A program made the translations under genes and the position numbers. Of a DNA stretch of 28,046 bases, positions 1 through 6,812 are shown piece after piece. The first letter of the stretch is position 1. The number at the start of each line of letters is the position of its first letter. The notes beneath the pieces were generated by a model that was not told where the DNA came from, made no database searches, and worked only from the letters and a program-made list of their open reading frames with translations. The DNA lies in IMG/VR virus record IMGVR_UViG_3300046000_006242, positions 1 to 28,046 of that record, one strand, 5' to 3'. This DNA is from a virus.

Positions 1-313
1 GAAATCCAAGGAGTAATTAGGAGTATAAAAAGATTCCTTACCACGGGGGCCGAAGGACGATGAGGACGTTCTTCCGTGGTTTGCACCCTGTTCCTATTCG
101 ATGAGGGGAAAGAAAAACTAGCTGGTAGCAGTTATTATCGTCCTTATCTCCTTAAGAGAGATATAAAAGACTGTTGGTAAGTACCTTCTGGTGCAGGAGA
201 TGGTGTGGAAGCATCGTCCCGAGGAGGACGATGATCGTCCCGAATGTGAGCGCCAAGCTGAAACCCATGCCCTTCTTCCGGATTCCATGGCATTCTCAGG
301 ACGATCATCGTCC
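1..313. other. Non-coding left end with hairpin and iteron-like repeats
   Basis: No convincing gene is visible here. Open frames crossing this stretch are rich in Ser/Arg runs generated by the GGACGAT repeats and have no ribosome binding site. It contains one nested hairpin (40-80) and seven of the eight GGACGAT/ATCGTCC heptamers. If the molecule is circular it joins the non-coding right end (27935-28046), giving an intergenic region of about 430 bases between the end of the replication operon and the terminase genes. That would be a natural place for an origin, packaging site or control region. Confidence 0.6.
40..80. other. Nested hairpin with purine-rich loop
   Basis: ACCACG (40-45) pairs with CGTGGT (75-80). 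Inside, GAAGGACG (52-59) pairs with CGTTCTTC (67-74) with a single G-T wobble, leaving the loop ATGAGGA (60-66). The GGGGCC at 46-51 is an asymmetric bulge. About 14 base pairs in 41 bases is a strong fold. One GGACGAT heptamer (55-61) lies in the inner stem and loop. There is no U-tract after it on either strand, so it is not a standard terminator. It could be an origin structure, an RNA element or a protein-binding cruciform. Confidence 0.55.
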
Positions 314-348
314 TCATTCCTTCGACGGACCAAAGGGCGTGGGACGAT
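55..348. repeat. Iteron-like cluster of GGACGAT / ATCGTCC heptamers
   Basis: The heptamer GGACGAT occurs on one strand or the other at 55-61, 137-143, 213-219, 226-232, 234-240, 299-305, 307-313 and 342-348. Two pairs form the same 15-base palindrome: GGACGATGATCGTCC at 226-240 and its reverse complement GGACGATCATCGTCC at 299-313. Copies at 212-219 and 226-233 also form an inverted repeat with a 6-base spacer. Eight copies in about 300 bases is far above the roughly 0.04 expected by chance. The mixed direct and inverted arrangement fits binding sites for an initiator or repressor. The last copy lies within the small lipoprotein gene. Confidence 0.7.
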
Positions 349-502
349 CGGCAGCGGCGTGATGGCCTGCGGTAGCACCGTCAATAAGTCCGGATGTATA
401 GGCTCCGAGAACCGCATCAGATCGCATCAGTTTATCGGGAGCGCACCCTGCCGTGACGAGTGCCATGAAAAGGAAAACCCTGTGCAATAAGGCCGCAGCC
501 AT
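314..502 (-). CDS. Small putative lipoprotein (62 aa)
   Basis: The first 20 residues form a bacterial lipoprotein signal: a basic/hydrophobic start, the core VFLFMALV and the lipobox-like TAGC, so Cys20 would be lipidated after cleavage. The mature part is about 43 residues with no recognised domain. The gene starts 34 bases after the stop of the helicase gene, in the same direction, and would be the last gene of the replication operon. No strong ribosome binding site is visible. Thr at the -3 position of the lipobox is tolerated but not typical. It could be an envelope protein of the lysogen, for example in exclusion. The call rests only on the signal sequence and position. Confidence 0.45.
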   Translation of the reverse strand: MAAALLHRVFLFMALVTAGCAPDKLMRSDAVLGAYTSGLIDGATAGHHAAADRPTPFGPSKE

Positions 503-536
503 GCACAGGGTGATCTCTTGCGGAAGTATGATGATC

Positions 537-1640
537 TTAGCTCACGCGCCACTTGCGGTCGTTCTTGCCACCTACTCGCTCCAGCTTGATCGTACCCAGC
601 TCCTCACCGAAGCGGAAGACGCGGCCATTGTACCGGGCAAAGAGCCGGGACATCTTCGTCCTCGAGGAGGAATAGATCTCAAACTCCTTCGTCTCCCTGT
701 CCACCTTCCCCTTGATCTGCTCATCGAAGAGCCCCCGGTCGCGGCAGATCCAGATCACGTCATCGAAGGAGACGCCTGCGCGGCACATATACTCCAGACC
801 GTCGCGGAAGACCCCCTCCGCCATCACCTTCACGAGATCGCGCATATCGGCAGCGTCAGGATCGCCGAAGTCCTCCGAGTCGGGCTTCCGCAGCGGATCA
901 CCGAACCCTGCAAACTCCACGATCCCCGCGATCACCTTACTCCACCCCTCGAAGCCTACGAGCCGCGACGAGCAGGGAGGACGACCGGCCTTGTCCCAAG
1001 CATGAACGAGTGACCAGAGAGCCGAGAGAATCGCGAAGCGAACCTCCGGACGCGCGAGATACTCAGCGCCCATAGGCCTCTCGATCTTGCGGGCCTGCGG
1101 ATCGGCCTCCTTCTGGAAGAGATCAATGAAGATCGCCCGGCGAGCGATGTCAGACGAGACCTCCGCCTGGTTCGAGGTGAACATCAGCATCGTCTGCTTT
1201 GCGACCTCATACTTGGCCGAGGATCCCAGCCGCCGCACCGAGACCACCGAAGACGTGGCAAACTGCTCCAGATAGGCCGAGTCGATCTTATCCTTCACAT
1301 TGTCAAAGATCACCGCGTCCGATCCAGCCAGCACCTCCGAGTCCAGCACCTTCTGGAGTTCCTCCTTCTCCTCCGGGAGTGCTCGCATCGAGGCAAATCC
1401 CCTCACCGGCACCTCCACTACCATCGCCAGCAGAGACTTGCCTGCGGCGGGACCATTGGCATTCCAGATGACCAGCGGCACCTGATCCTCCTCCTTGAGC
1501 AGGGAAGAGGCAAAGCGTGTCACCATCGCCGCCACCTGACAGGAGAGAGAACGTCCCCCGTCATCGGCGAAGGGGAACTCATGGAGGAGATCCGCGATGT
1601 AATCAACGGCTGCCTCCTTCGGCATTAAATCATAGGTCAT
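537..1640 (-). CDS. SF3-like replicative helicase / primase-helicase C-terminal ATPase
   Basis: This 367-residue protein has the ATPase core of phage and plasmid primase-helicases. Walker A is around residues 61-70 (GPAAGKS, Lys68), a hydrophobic Walker B is at 109-115 (AVIFDNV), and sensor 1 is at 152-158 (LMFTSNQ, Asn157). DIARRAIFIDL at 164-174 supplies the likely arginine finger and matches the end of the SF3/D5-type ATPase domain. The C-terminal third may be a DNA-binding region. Expected role: ring helicase unwinding phage DNA at the origin, working with the primase at 3418-4620. Usually these domains are in one polypeptide; here the ATPase has its own gene. The start follows the upstream TAA after one base. 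Confidence 0.82.
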   Translation of the reverse strand: MTYDLMPKEAAVDYIADLLHEFPFADDGGRSLSCQVAAMVTRFASSLLKEEDQVPLVIWNANGPAAGKSLLAMVVEVPVRGFASMRALPEEKEELQKVLDSEVLAGSDAVIFDNVKDKIDSAYLEQFATSSVVSVRRLGSSAKYEVAKQTMLMFTSNQAEVSSDIARRAIFIDLFQKEADPQARKIERPMGAEYLARPEVRFAILSALWSLVHAWDKAGRPPCSSRLVGFEGWSKVIAGIVEFAGFGDPLRKPDSEDFGDPDAADMRDLVKVMAEGVFRDGLEYMCRAGVSFDDVIWICRDRGLFDEQIKGKVDRETKEFEIYSSSRTKMSRLFARYNGRVFRFGEELGTIKLERVGGKNDRKWRVS

Positions 1641-1641
1641 A

Positions 1642-1950
1642 TTATTTCAAGTTGTCGGCACTTTCTGAAATAGAGGTGATTCTTATTTCAGCCTTGAGTG
1701 CAGCGAGTCTTGCTTCGGCTTCATTCCAGTTGTCTGAACTGCGGAAATAAACCATGAGAGAGTCAGCAATCTCAACGGCTCTGTTAAGCTGTGATCGAAG
1801 CCTCTCGACCTCGGCCTTTGATGCTTCCAGATCCGTTTCCGACATTGTTGCTCGTTGCTTCCAGCCAACCATTAGGCGGTTTAATTTTGCGACCTCGGCC
1901 TCTAGCTTATCTCGCCTGTACGCCATCTGTATTAATTTGGGGAACATCAT
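1642..1950 (-). CDS. Small coiled-coil protein (102 aa)
   Basis: The protein is almost entirely predicted coiled coil, with heptads around LEAEVAKLNRL (about 17-27) and KAEVERLRSQLNRAVEIAD (about 45-63). It shares the AEVERL phrase with the C-terminal half of the upstream gene at 1947-2588, so the two look like partial paralogues. It overlaps that gene by a stop/start overlap (ATGA at 1947-1950) and ends one base before the helicase start, so it is translated as part of the replication operon. There are no catalytic motifs. A structural or adaptor role near the replication proteins is possible but unproven. Confidence 0.65.
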   Translation of the reverse strand: MMFPKLIQMAYRRDKLEAEVAKLNRLMVGWKQRATMSETDLEASKAEVERLRSQLNRAVEIADSLMVYFRSSDNWNEAEARLAALKAEIRITSISESADNLK

Positions 1951-2588
1951 TTGATTTTAGGGTTGAGGGCTTCTGTGAATGCTTGGATTTGAGTCAATAG
2001 GGATTCGGCTTTTTCAGCTCTGTCTTTGAAGTTGGACGCTCTGGCATCTCCAAGGTGGGCGGCTTCAATTACCATTGCCCGAAGCCGCTCGACCTCTGCC
2101 GTTAGAGTTAAGATTTGGTCAACAAGGGAGTGACCCTCGTTTGTACCAAGGGCGAAGAAAATCTCCTCTAGCTCGTCTTGTTGCGCTTTGACTATACCTT
2201 TCAGCCTCTCGACCTCGGCCTCGTGCTTGCCTTCCGATTGCTCTGCTTCGTAGGTTTTGGCTTTCCAAAACTCGACTTCTGCCTCTAGTTCACAGGCAAA
2301 TCCCTTTGGAACTACTGGTTCGTCAAAATGCCAAAGCTGTGCGGCATCGGTGCGCGGTGTGTCTGATCCTTTAACATGGATCTGATCCAGCCCCTTATGA
2401 AAGGCTGTGTTTAGTTTGGCGGTCATTTTGTTGCATAACTGTTGATATAGCTCAACTGGATCGGATTGTGCCGTAAGCATAGACTGATTGGAGGGCATGG
2501 CATCCGTTCGTGGTGTGTCAGAATTAGGTGTCAAGGAATCCTTGACTACTGGCATTGAATGGTGAGGGCATGGTTCGTTGGTTGTCAT
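1947..2588 (-). CDS. Coiled-coil protein with two SDTPRTDA motifs
   Basis: The 213-residue protein has two copies of SDTPRTDA, around residues 23-30 and 75-82. A long coiled coil follows from about residue 100 to the end, with AEVERL recurring near 123 and 165. The TPRTDA octamer is a recurrent, uncharacterised signature of small phage proteins, usually placed before a coiled coil. Its function is unknown to me. The start ATG overlaps the stop of the upstream TPRTDA gene in the -1 frame (ATGA at 2585-2588). Two motifs in one chain suggest an ancient fusion or internal duplication. Confidence 0.68.
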   Translation of the reverse strand: MTTNEPCPHHSMPVVKDSLTPNSDTPRTDAMPSNQSMLTAQSDPVELYQQLCNKMTAKLNTAFHKGLDQIHVKGSDTPRTDAAQLWHFDEPVVPKGFACELEAEVEFWKAKTYEAEQSEGKHEAEVERLKGIVKAQQDELEEIFFALGTNEGHSLVDQILTLTAEVERLRAMVIEAAHLGDARASNFKDRAEKAESLLTQIQAFTEALNPKIK

Positions 2589-2802
2589 AAATCAAAGGTA
2601 AAGACGCGAAGAGAGGCATCATAACCGGCCTCCATGAGTACAAGCTCTCCATCGACCAGCTTAACTTGAGGTACGCCATGGACCTCATCGATGCGGCCGA
2701 GCGACTCCACGAAATGATCCCAGTGACTCCGTTATAGGTCGCCCAGGCATCCGTCCTCGGCGTCTCAGTTGTTGGTATTTCATCATTCATAATTTTTTTC
2801 AT
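2585..2802 (-). CDS. TPRTDA protein with apparent -1 frameshift
   Basis: The gene starts at ATG 2802 with GGAG eight bases before it and encodes ETPRTDAW at about residues 13-20. After codons for TYNGV, at about 2720-2735, the sensible reading moves to the -1 frame. That frame gives HWDHFVESLGRIDEV and then a hydrophobic/acidic tail to a TGA at 2585 that overlaps the next gene's ATG. The original frame stays open to 2524 but yields a Ser/Met-rich sequence and overlaps the next gene by 65 bases. Either the sequence lacks one base (error or mutation), or ribosomes shift by -1 here. No classic X XXY YYZ heptamer is seen. The coupling at the -1 frame stop is the best argument that this frame is the native end. 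Confidence 0.6.
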
Positions 2803-2824
2803 TTATCATTCTCCGCCTTTCACA

Positions 2825-3343
2825 TTACGCCTCCTTGACGAGGATCTTGGTCACCTCGTCATAGCCGGGGCCTTGGAGAGTGAGCAGTCCATCTCGGAAG
2901 ATCGGGACCGGCACCCGCGAGATTCGGCGCAGCGGCCTCTGGATCTCCAGAAACTGGTGAGAGGTCAGACAGGCCTCCGCCTGCATCTTATTCATCGAGT
3001 CAGGCCGCGCCTCATAGGCATCCGATCCGTCCTCCTTCTTCCATGGCATCTTGACCATCTTCACCGTCCGGAGATTCTTCTCCGCGTAGGTGCGGAAGCA
3101 GGCCGGAGTCAGCGGCGACATCCGATCAGTCCGAGGCTCCAGGACAACAGGCAGCCCATCTTGGAGAAAGACGCCATTAGTCGCCATCACCGCCCCGACA
3201 TCAGCGGCAAAGTCGCTCAGAATCCGACCCACCCTCGGCAGCTCGATCTGAGGGAGATCGAGGGGGCCTCCCCCGGGGGAGATATTCCCAGCCGGGGATG
3301 GAGGCAGGGAGGGGGGGGAGTCATTAGTATTTTCAGTCATCAT
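2825..3343 (-). CDS. Primase-helicase linker-type protein (172 aa)
   Basis: The first 35 residues are Pro/Gly/Ser-rich and probably disordered. The C-terminal part contains RVPVPIFRDGLLTLQGPGYD followed by a short strand. This resembles the segment (arginine-rich strand, DG, then PGYD) that precedes the ATPase core in single-chain phage primase-helicases. I therefore infer that it is the linker domain between the primase at 3418-4620 and the ATPase at 537-1640, carried as its own gene. The start has a good ribosome binding site (GAAAGGA) and follows the primase by 74 bases, in which there is a TTTGACT close to the late-gene motif. The domain match is by eye only. Confidence 0.6.
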   Translation of the reverse strand: MMTENTNDSPPSLPPSPAGNISPGGGPLDLPQIELPRVGRILSDFAADVGAVMATNGVFLQDGLPVVLEPRTDRMSPLTPACFRTYAEKNLRTVKMVKMPWKKEDGSDAYEARPDSMNKMQAEACLTSHQFLEIQRPLRRISRVPVPIFRDGLLTLQGPGYDEVTKILVKEA

Positions 3344-3417
3344 GTGTGTTCCTTTCTTCAGTCAAATTTTTGCTATTTAGTTTTCAGCTTTCAGCCTTCC
3401 GGATTCACTCCCTCCCA

Positions 3418-4620
3418 CTACTGGGAGTGGAGGTCCGAGAGCACCTGCGCATCCCGTCGTAGCTCCTCCGCCATCGCGGGGAACTTCGGGTTGCATGGTG
3501 CGTAAAATTCCAGCCTCTCCGCGCAGCCGCGCATCTGCTCCGCATCCTCCGAGTGGACAGCCGCCTTGGCAGCCTCCACCGCATCCCGCAGCGCATCCCG
3601 GACAGGAGGCCGATCCATGATCCTCTCACCGAAGGGAGGCCACGGATTCACATAGAGCAGCTTTTGCAGTTGCCCCTTCTCCGCGCGGTACTGCTGCGGC
3701 AGCCGCGTCAGCCGGACAGCCGTCAGTGCCTTTGGATCGGCACCGATCCGAGCGAGAGAGTCTTTCATGGACCGCGCCCAGGCATCCCACTCCACCTTCG
3801 ATGAGGGGCCTGAGAGAGCCGACATCCCAGTGCCAGCACCCGGCACACGGATCAGAGCGTGGACAGACCGACCCCCCGACGAGTAGATCGCAGAGATCGG
3901 CAGAGTGGACTTCGCCAGGGCAGCCAGCCAGAGGCGCGGATCGGCCTCATCAGATTCGAGGAGAGCATACTTCCAGCGAGTGACAGACTCCTCCGAGCGT
4001 CGGGAGGGCTTCCCTGTGCGCGGGTTCGGGTACGACTCACCCGAGACAGGGTTCGCGAGATACCACATCCCACGGTGCCCGGCAGCAGGGACAGCCTCAT
4101 CCGGCCAGAGAGCCTGACCCTGCGAGCGATCATCCGAGAAAATCAGCACCTTCTCCCCCGAGTAAAGGAGCGAGAGGAAGCCCGCCGAATCCAGCAGCGC
4201 TGGGTCGGCATACGAGCGCGAGGCGAACCAATCCAGCCGGGGGCGGAACTCCCCCGCCAGAGCCGCAAGGGCCGCAGGGTCGAAGCTCACCTTCTCCACC
4301 GGCTCCGGGGCCGACCACTCAGGTTTCACGTTTCCGGTTTCAGGTCTCCGGTTCTCTCCGATCAGATAGCCTGTCCCCTTCGAGGAAGAGCTACCCGCAG
4401 CCGAGCGGAGCTTATAGGCCAGATCCCGATCCGACCACGGGGGAGCGCAGCGCAGATTATACTCCGAGAGGAGCGCCATCGCCTCCCCCTCACCCAGGGC
4501 GAACCCATGGACCAGCGCACAGGCCACTGAGAAGAGCGCATCATGACCCCCCGATCCAGAGACCGCAGCATCCATGCGCGAGACATAGCGCGAAGCCCTT
4601 TCGGCGATGGTCATACTCAT
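3418..4620 (-). CDS. Archaeo-eukaryotic-type DNA primase with N-terminal PriCT-like domain
   Basis: Residues 1-75 resemble the PriCT helical domain (GGHDALFSVACALVHGFALGEGEAM, then YNLRCAPPWSDRDL and KLRSA). The middle carries the AEP primase motifs: acidic motif I in YALLESDEAD (about 218-227), the SGGRSVHALI motif with its histidine (about 248-257), and the basic motif in VRLTRLP (about 302-308). The order, PriCT before the catalytic core, is unusual because PriCT normally follows it. Expected role: primer synthesis for phage replication. It starts by ATGA overlap with the 35-codon gene upstream and is followed by the linker and helicase genes, so primase and helicase functions are on separate chains. 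Confidence 0.75.
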   Translation of the reverse strand: MSMTIAERASRYVSRMDAAVSGSGGHDALFSVACALVHGFALGEGEAMALLSEYNLRCAPPWSDRDLAYKLRSAAGSSSSKGTGYLIGENRRPETGNVKPEWSAPEPVEKVSFDPAALAALAGEFRPRLDWFASRSYADPALLDSAGFLSLLYSGEKVLIFSDDRSQGQALWPDEAVPAAGHRGMWYLANPVSGESYPNPRTGKPSRRSEESVTRWKYALLESDEADPRLWLAALAKSTLPISAIYSSGGRSVHALIRVPGAGTGMSALSGPSSKVEWDAWARSMKDSLARIGADPKALTAVRLTRLPQQYRAEKGQLQKLLYVNPWPPFGERIMDRPPVRDALRDAVEAAKAAVHSEDAEQMRGCAERLEFYAPCNPKFPAMAEELRRDAQVLSDLHSQ

Positions 4621-4724
4621 ACAGGGGAGACTGTTAGCGGTTTAGGCTGAAGGCTGTTAGGTTCAGACAGAAACGCATCCGTTCGCGGTGTATCTGATTC
4701 ATTTCCTGAGTTCCTGAGTTCCAT
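4617..4724 (-). CDS. TPRTDA microprotein (35 aa)
   Basis: An ATG at 4724 opens 35 codons that encode NESDTPRTDAFLSEPN and end in a TGA overlapping the primase ATG (ATGA at 4617-4620). The SDTPRTDA octamer is the same as in the two larger genes at 1947-2802, and the remainder is polar and Pro-rich with no coiled coil. The motif and exact coupling to the primase indicate a real gene. A near-perfect direct repeat of TTCCTGAG lies in its first codons (about 4704-4719). No strong ribosome binding site is present. Function unknown. Confidence 0.6.
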   Translation of the reverse strand: MELRNSGNESDTPRTDAFLSEPNSLQPKPLTVSPV

Positions 4725-4729
4725 ATTAA

Positions 4730-4921
4730 TCAGATAGAGAGGCTTGAGTTTTTAGACCGCAGGCCCGGCACCTCGAGGTCGGAGAGCTTCACCCAGAGAC
4801 CGATATTCGACTTGCCCGTATCAGCCGGCAGCACACAGAGCTGCCCCGTCTTGACATGCACCTGGAGCACCTTCATCAGACGGCCCGACGACTTCATCGT
4901 CACCAGATCGCCCGCCTTCAC
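4730..4921 (-). CDS. Small beta-barrel-like protein, DUF2158/YodC-like
   Basis: A longer open frame exists, but the start chosen is GTG 4921. It has GGAGGT five bases upstream and overlaps the stop of the preceding gene (GTGA). The 63-residue product begins with KAGDLVTMKSSGRLMKVLQV, close to the GDxVxLKSGGPxMTV pattern of the DUF2158/YodC family of small SH3-like proteins. It continues with further strand-like segments. The family has no well-defined activity. Located just before the TPRTDA microgene and primase. Confidence 0.65.
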   Translation of the reverse strand: MKAGDLVTMKSSGRLMKVLQVHVKTGQLCVLPADTGKSNIGLWVKLSDLEVPGLRSKNSSLSI

Positions 4922-5334
4922 AGGGCACCTCCCTCGTCCGTGGATTCCGTCTTCCGGTGCTCCCACATCTTGAACGTGGCCGAGGCCCTATGGAACCGAT
5001 CCAGCTCCACCATCGTTAGCGGAGCCACCGAAGAGGGCACCATCCCGATCCGCTTCCTGATCCGACAGGCGTGGTGGTTGGTGAGATTGCAGAGATACTC
5101 CAGCCCATTGCCAGCCAGCCACGCGATCAGCTCCAGCGCCTCCGAGGCCGAGGCATAGCCGAGCGGCTTGCAGTAGCCACGATGGCCGAAGGTCCGCCGC
5201 GCCCACGCCGAGACATCGACCTCCCGACCCCGGATGATCTTCTTCTCCGACAGGTGGACGTAATCCTCCACCGCTTGCAGAATGATTGCCTCCGCCAACT
5301 CCACCAGCCCGTCATCAGGATGAATCTTTCTCAT
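4918..5334 (-). CDS. Hypothetical protein (138 aa)
   Basis: No recognised domain. The N-terminus is a helix (LVELAEAIILQAVEDYVHL, about 10-28), similar to short helical phage proteins with an IILQAVxDY phrase. A middle segment with EALELIAWLAGNGLEYLCNLTNHHACRIRKRIG has alternating hydrophobic and basic residues and could bind nucleic acid. The gene starts by ATGA overlap with the gene upstream and ends by GTGA overlap with the gene downstream. It therefore belongs to the coupled early operon. Confidence 0.65.
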   Translation of the reverse strand: MRKIHPDDGLVELAEAIILQAVEDYVHLSEKKIIRGREVDVSAWARRTFGHRGYCKPLGYASASEALELIAWLAGNGLEYLCNLTNHHACRIRKRIGMVPSSVAPLTMVELDRFHRASATFKMWEHRKTESTDEGGAL

Positions 5335-5555
5335 CGGGAGGATTTCCTAGCCTTGGAGGCCTCGGGAGTCATCGACGGGGCAAAGCGGTCCAGCTCGATC
5401 TGGAGCTTCCGCATCGCGCCACCGAGTTCCGCGAGTTCCTCCGAGGAGTTGAACGACGACTTGTCCAGCACATGACCGGCAGCCGCCCGGAGCCGCCTCA
5501 CCTCCGCCCGCAGCGCCGAGACCAGATCGACGAGATCTTGAATTCCAGAGTCCAT
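5331..5555 (-). CDS. Small coiled-coil protein (74 aa)
   Basis: ATG 5555 is preferred over the in-frame GTG at 5570, because GGGGGA lies about seven bases before it. The protein is mainly a helix with heptads (LVDLVSALRAEVRRLRAAAG, then LAELGGAMRKLQIELDRF) and a basic tail. It lies between the DUF551-like gene and the gene at 4918-5334, with which it overlaps by ATGA. No function can be assigned. Dimerisation through the coiled coil is likely. Confidence 0.6.
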   Translation of the reverse strand: MDSGIQDLVDLVSALRAEVRRLRAAAGHVLDKSSFNSSEELAELGGAMRKLQIELDRFAPSMTPEASKARKSSR

Positions 5556-5557
5556 AA

Positions 5558-5770
5558 TTAGTTCCCCCACTCAGCGGGAGCCTCCGGTTCAGGTAGATGG
5601 GCCCAATGCGTGATGTACGAGTCGATGGGATCGCTGGTGTGGGCGTTGATCCACTCACCATCCTCGAAGATAGCAATGAAGTGGGATTCCTCATCCCATG
5701 CCAGGACGCAGATCGGACGGTCAGGCTGGAACTCCGATGAGTACCACTCAATGGGCTTCGGCTTCTTCAT
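5558..5770 (-). CDS. DUF551-like small protein (70 aa)
   Basis: The sequence ends ITHWAHLPEPEAP, the hallmark THWxxLPExP ending of DUF551-type small phage proteins. Before it come the strand-rich PICVLAWDEESHFIAIFEDGEWI and a surface-exposed acidic patch. Family members are common in phage early operons but have no known activity. The start codon shares one base with the stop of the gene upstream (TGATG at 5768-5772), and the stop lies two bases before the next start. Confidence 0.72.
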   Translation of the reverse strand: MKKPKPIEWYSSEFQPDRPICVLAWDEESHFIAIFEDGEWINAHTSDPIDSYITHWAHLPEPEAPAEWGN

Positions 5771-6225
5771 CAGTTGGAACTCCTGTTGACGTGGAGGAAG
5801 CGGCCGATCCGATGATGGATTTCTACCGCAGCCGCAAGAGCCCTATGGACAGTCTGAAGATATTCTACGTTCCCCTGCTTGATTGCCCATTCCCACCGGG
5901 GGGCGAGCTTATCGAGCGACTTAATGAATGCGTCCGTAGTGGGCAGATCGAACGAGTGATCCTTTTCTGACTCTGATTTCAGAAACTTAACAAGGAACCC
6001 CAGTTCCGTGATGATCTCACCCTCGATGGACACGGCTTCATCGGGCCCCCATGACTCGAAGGCAAATAATCTGAGGTCGTTCTCGATCTTGACGGATGCC
6101 GCCTTGAGGGCCTTCACCTTCATCCACCCGTCCTTCAGCTCCTCGCGGGATGTCGTTGGATCAATGACTGCCCCTTCCATGGAATAGGTTATCTTCCCTT
6201 CTATTAGTGTGAGTTGTTGGTTCAT
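5770..6225 (-). CDS. Hypothetical protein (151 aa)
   Basis: No domain recognised. The protein looks mainly helical and rich in charged residues, with helices around 28-60 (SREELKDGWMKVKALKAAS) and 70-95. The C-terminal helix TVHRALAAAVEIHHRIGRFL is amphipathic. It starts by ATGA overlap with the HTH gene at 6222-6812 and is followed directly by the DUF551-like gene. Its place suggests an early accessory function. Confidence 0.6.
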   Translation of the reverse strand: MNQQLTLIEGKITYSMEGAVIDPTTSREELKDGWMKVKALKAASVKIENDLRLFAFESWGPDEAVSIEGEIITELGFLVKFLKSESEKDHSFDLPTTDAFIKSLDKLAPRWEWAIKQGNVEYLQTVHRALAAAVEIHHRIGRFLHVNRSSN

Positions 6226-6812
6226 TTCTTTGATTTTTTAAGGTAATCCTTCAGTTTTTGGCGGTGGCTCACTGCAGTTGGTTTGGTTTGTTTTTTCCGG
6301 CGCGTTTCCCATCCCTTTTTGGATGTTGTCTTGTAGATCTTGCTGGCCTCGGTGCCCTTCATCCCCCGGCTATGGATTCCCCAAATGCGCTCAAAGTGCT
6401 TCGCCCAATGACAATAGATGGCTCTACTCAGGCGGGTTTTCTTTGCGATCTCGTTCATACTGATGGCCCCAAGCTCACAACGACTGCTCTGTAGCATATG
6501 AAGCAACGTCAGAACCCTGACTCCTACGGCCTGCGGGATCGCTGAATTTAATCCTCCGAATGTCTTTCCGTTCTCATCCCGTTCTGGGATGAGCGCCTCC
6601 AATGTTTTCAGAAGCACATTCCCAGAAACTCCCTCCCGTGAGGTGAACTCATGGTTTTCCAGAATCTCCTGCGCCTCTGGATCATCTTTGTTTTCAAGCG
6701 CCCACTTGAGATCCATCGCCGAGGCATAGTCAGGGGCATGAATGCCTGCCTCCATCTCGTCCCGCTGACGAACCATGAATGCCTCTGCTGCCTGGGGGGA
6801 TGCCGAGATCAT
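6222..6812 (-). CDS. Putative HTH DNA-binding protein (196 aa)
   Basis: Residues about 118-145 (SMNEIAKKTRLSRAIYCHWA) form a helix-turn-helix, preceded by a helical segment VGVRVLTLLHMLQSSRCELG typical of a winged-helix start. The final 35 residues are strongly basic (KKGWETRRKKQTKP...KLKDYLKKSKK), giving non-specific DNA contact. The N-terminal 100 residues are acidic and unrecognised. It begins with an excellent ribosome binding site (GGGAGGTG, four bases before ATG) and overlaps the stop of the previous gene. Its role may be early gene control or replication initiation, binding the left-end repeats for example. That last link is inference. Confidence 0.6.
   Translation of the reverse strand: MISASPQAAEAFMVRQRDEMEAGIHAPDYASAMDLKWALENKDDPEAQEILENHEFTSREGVSGNVLLKTLEALIPERDENGKTFGGLNSAIPQAVGVRVLTLLHMLQSSRCELGAISMNEIAKKTRLSRAIYCHWAKHFERIWGIHSRGMKGTEASKIYKTTSKKGWETRRKKQTKPTAVSHRQKLKDYLKKSKK

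Noticed and set aside
40-80. Hammerhead-type ribozyme suggested by CGATGAGGACG
   Set aside because: The core needs CTGATGA and GAAA in set places; the CTGATGA core is missing, so the hairpin only looks similar.
55-348. CRISPR array
   Set aside because: Repeats are only 7-15 bases, at irregular distances and in both orientations.
118-417. Minus-strand 99-codon frame at the left end
   Set aside because: It runs through the repeats, contains Ser/Arg runs from GGACGAT, has no ribosome binding site and overlaps the better lipoprotein frame.
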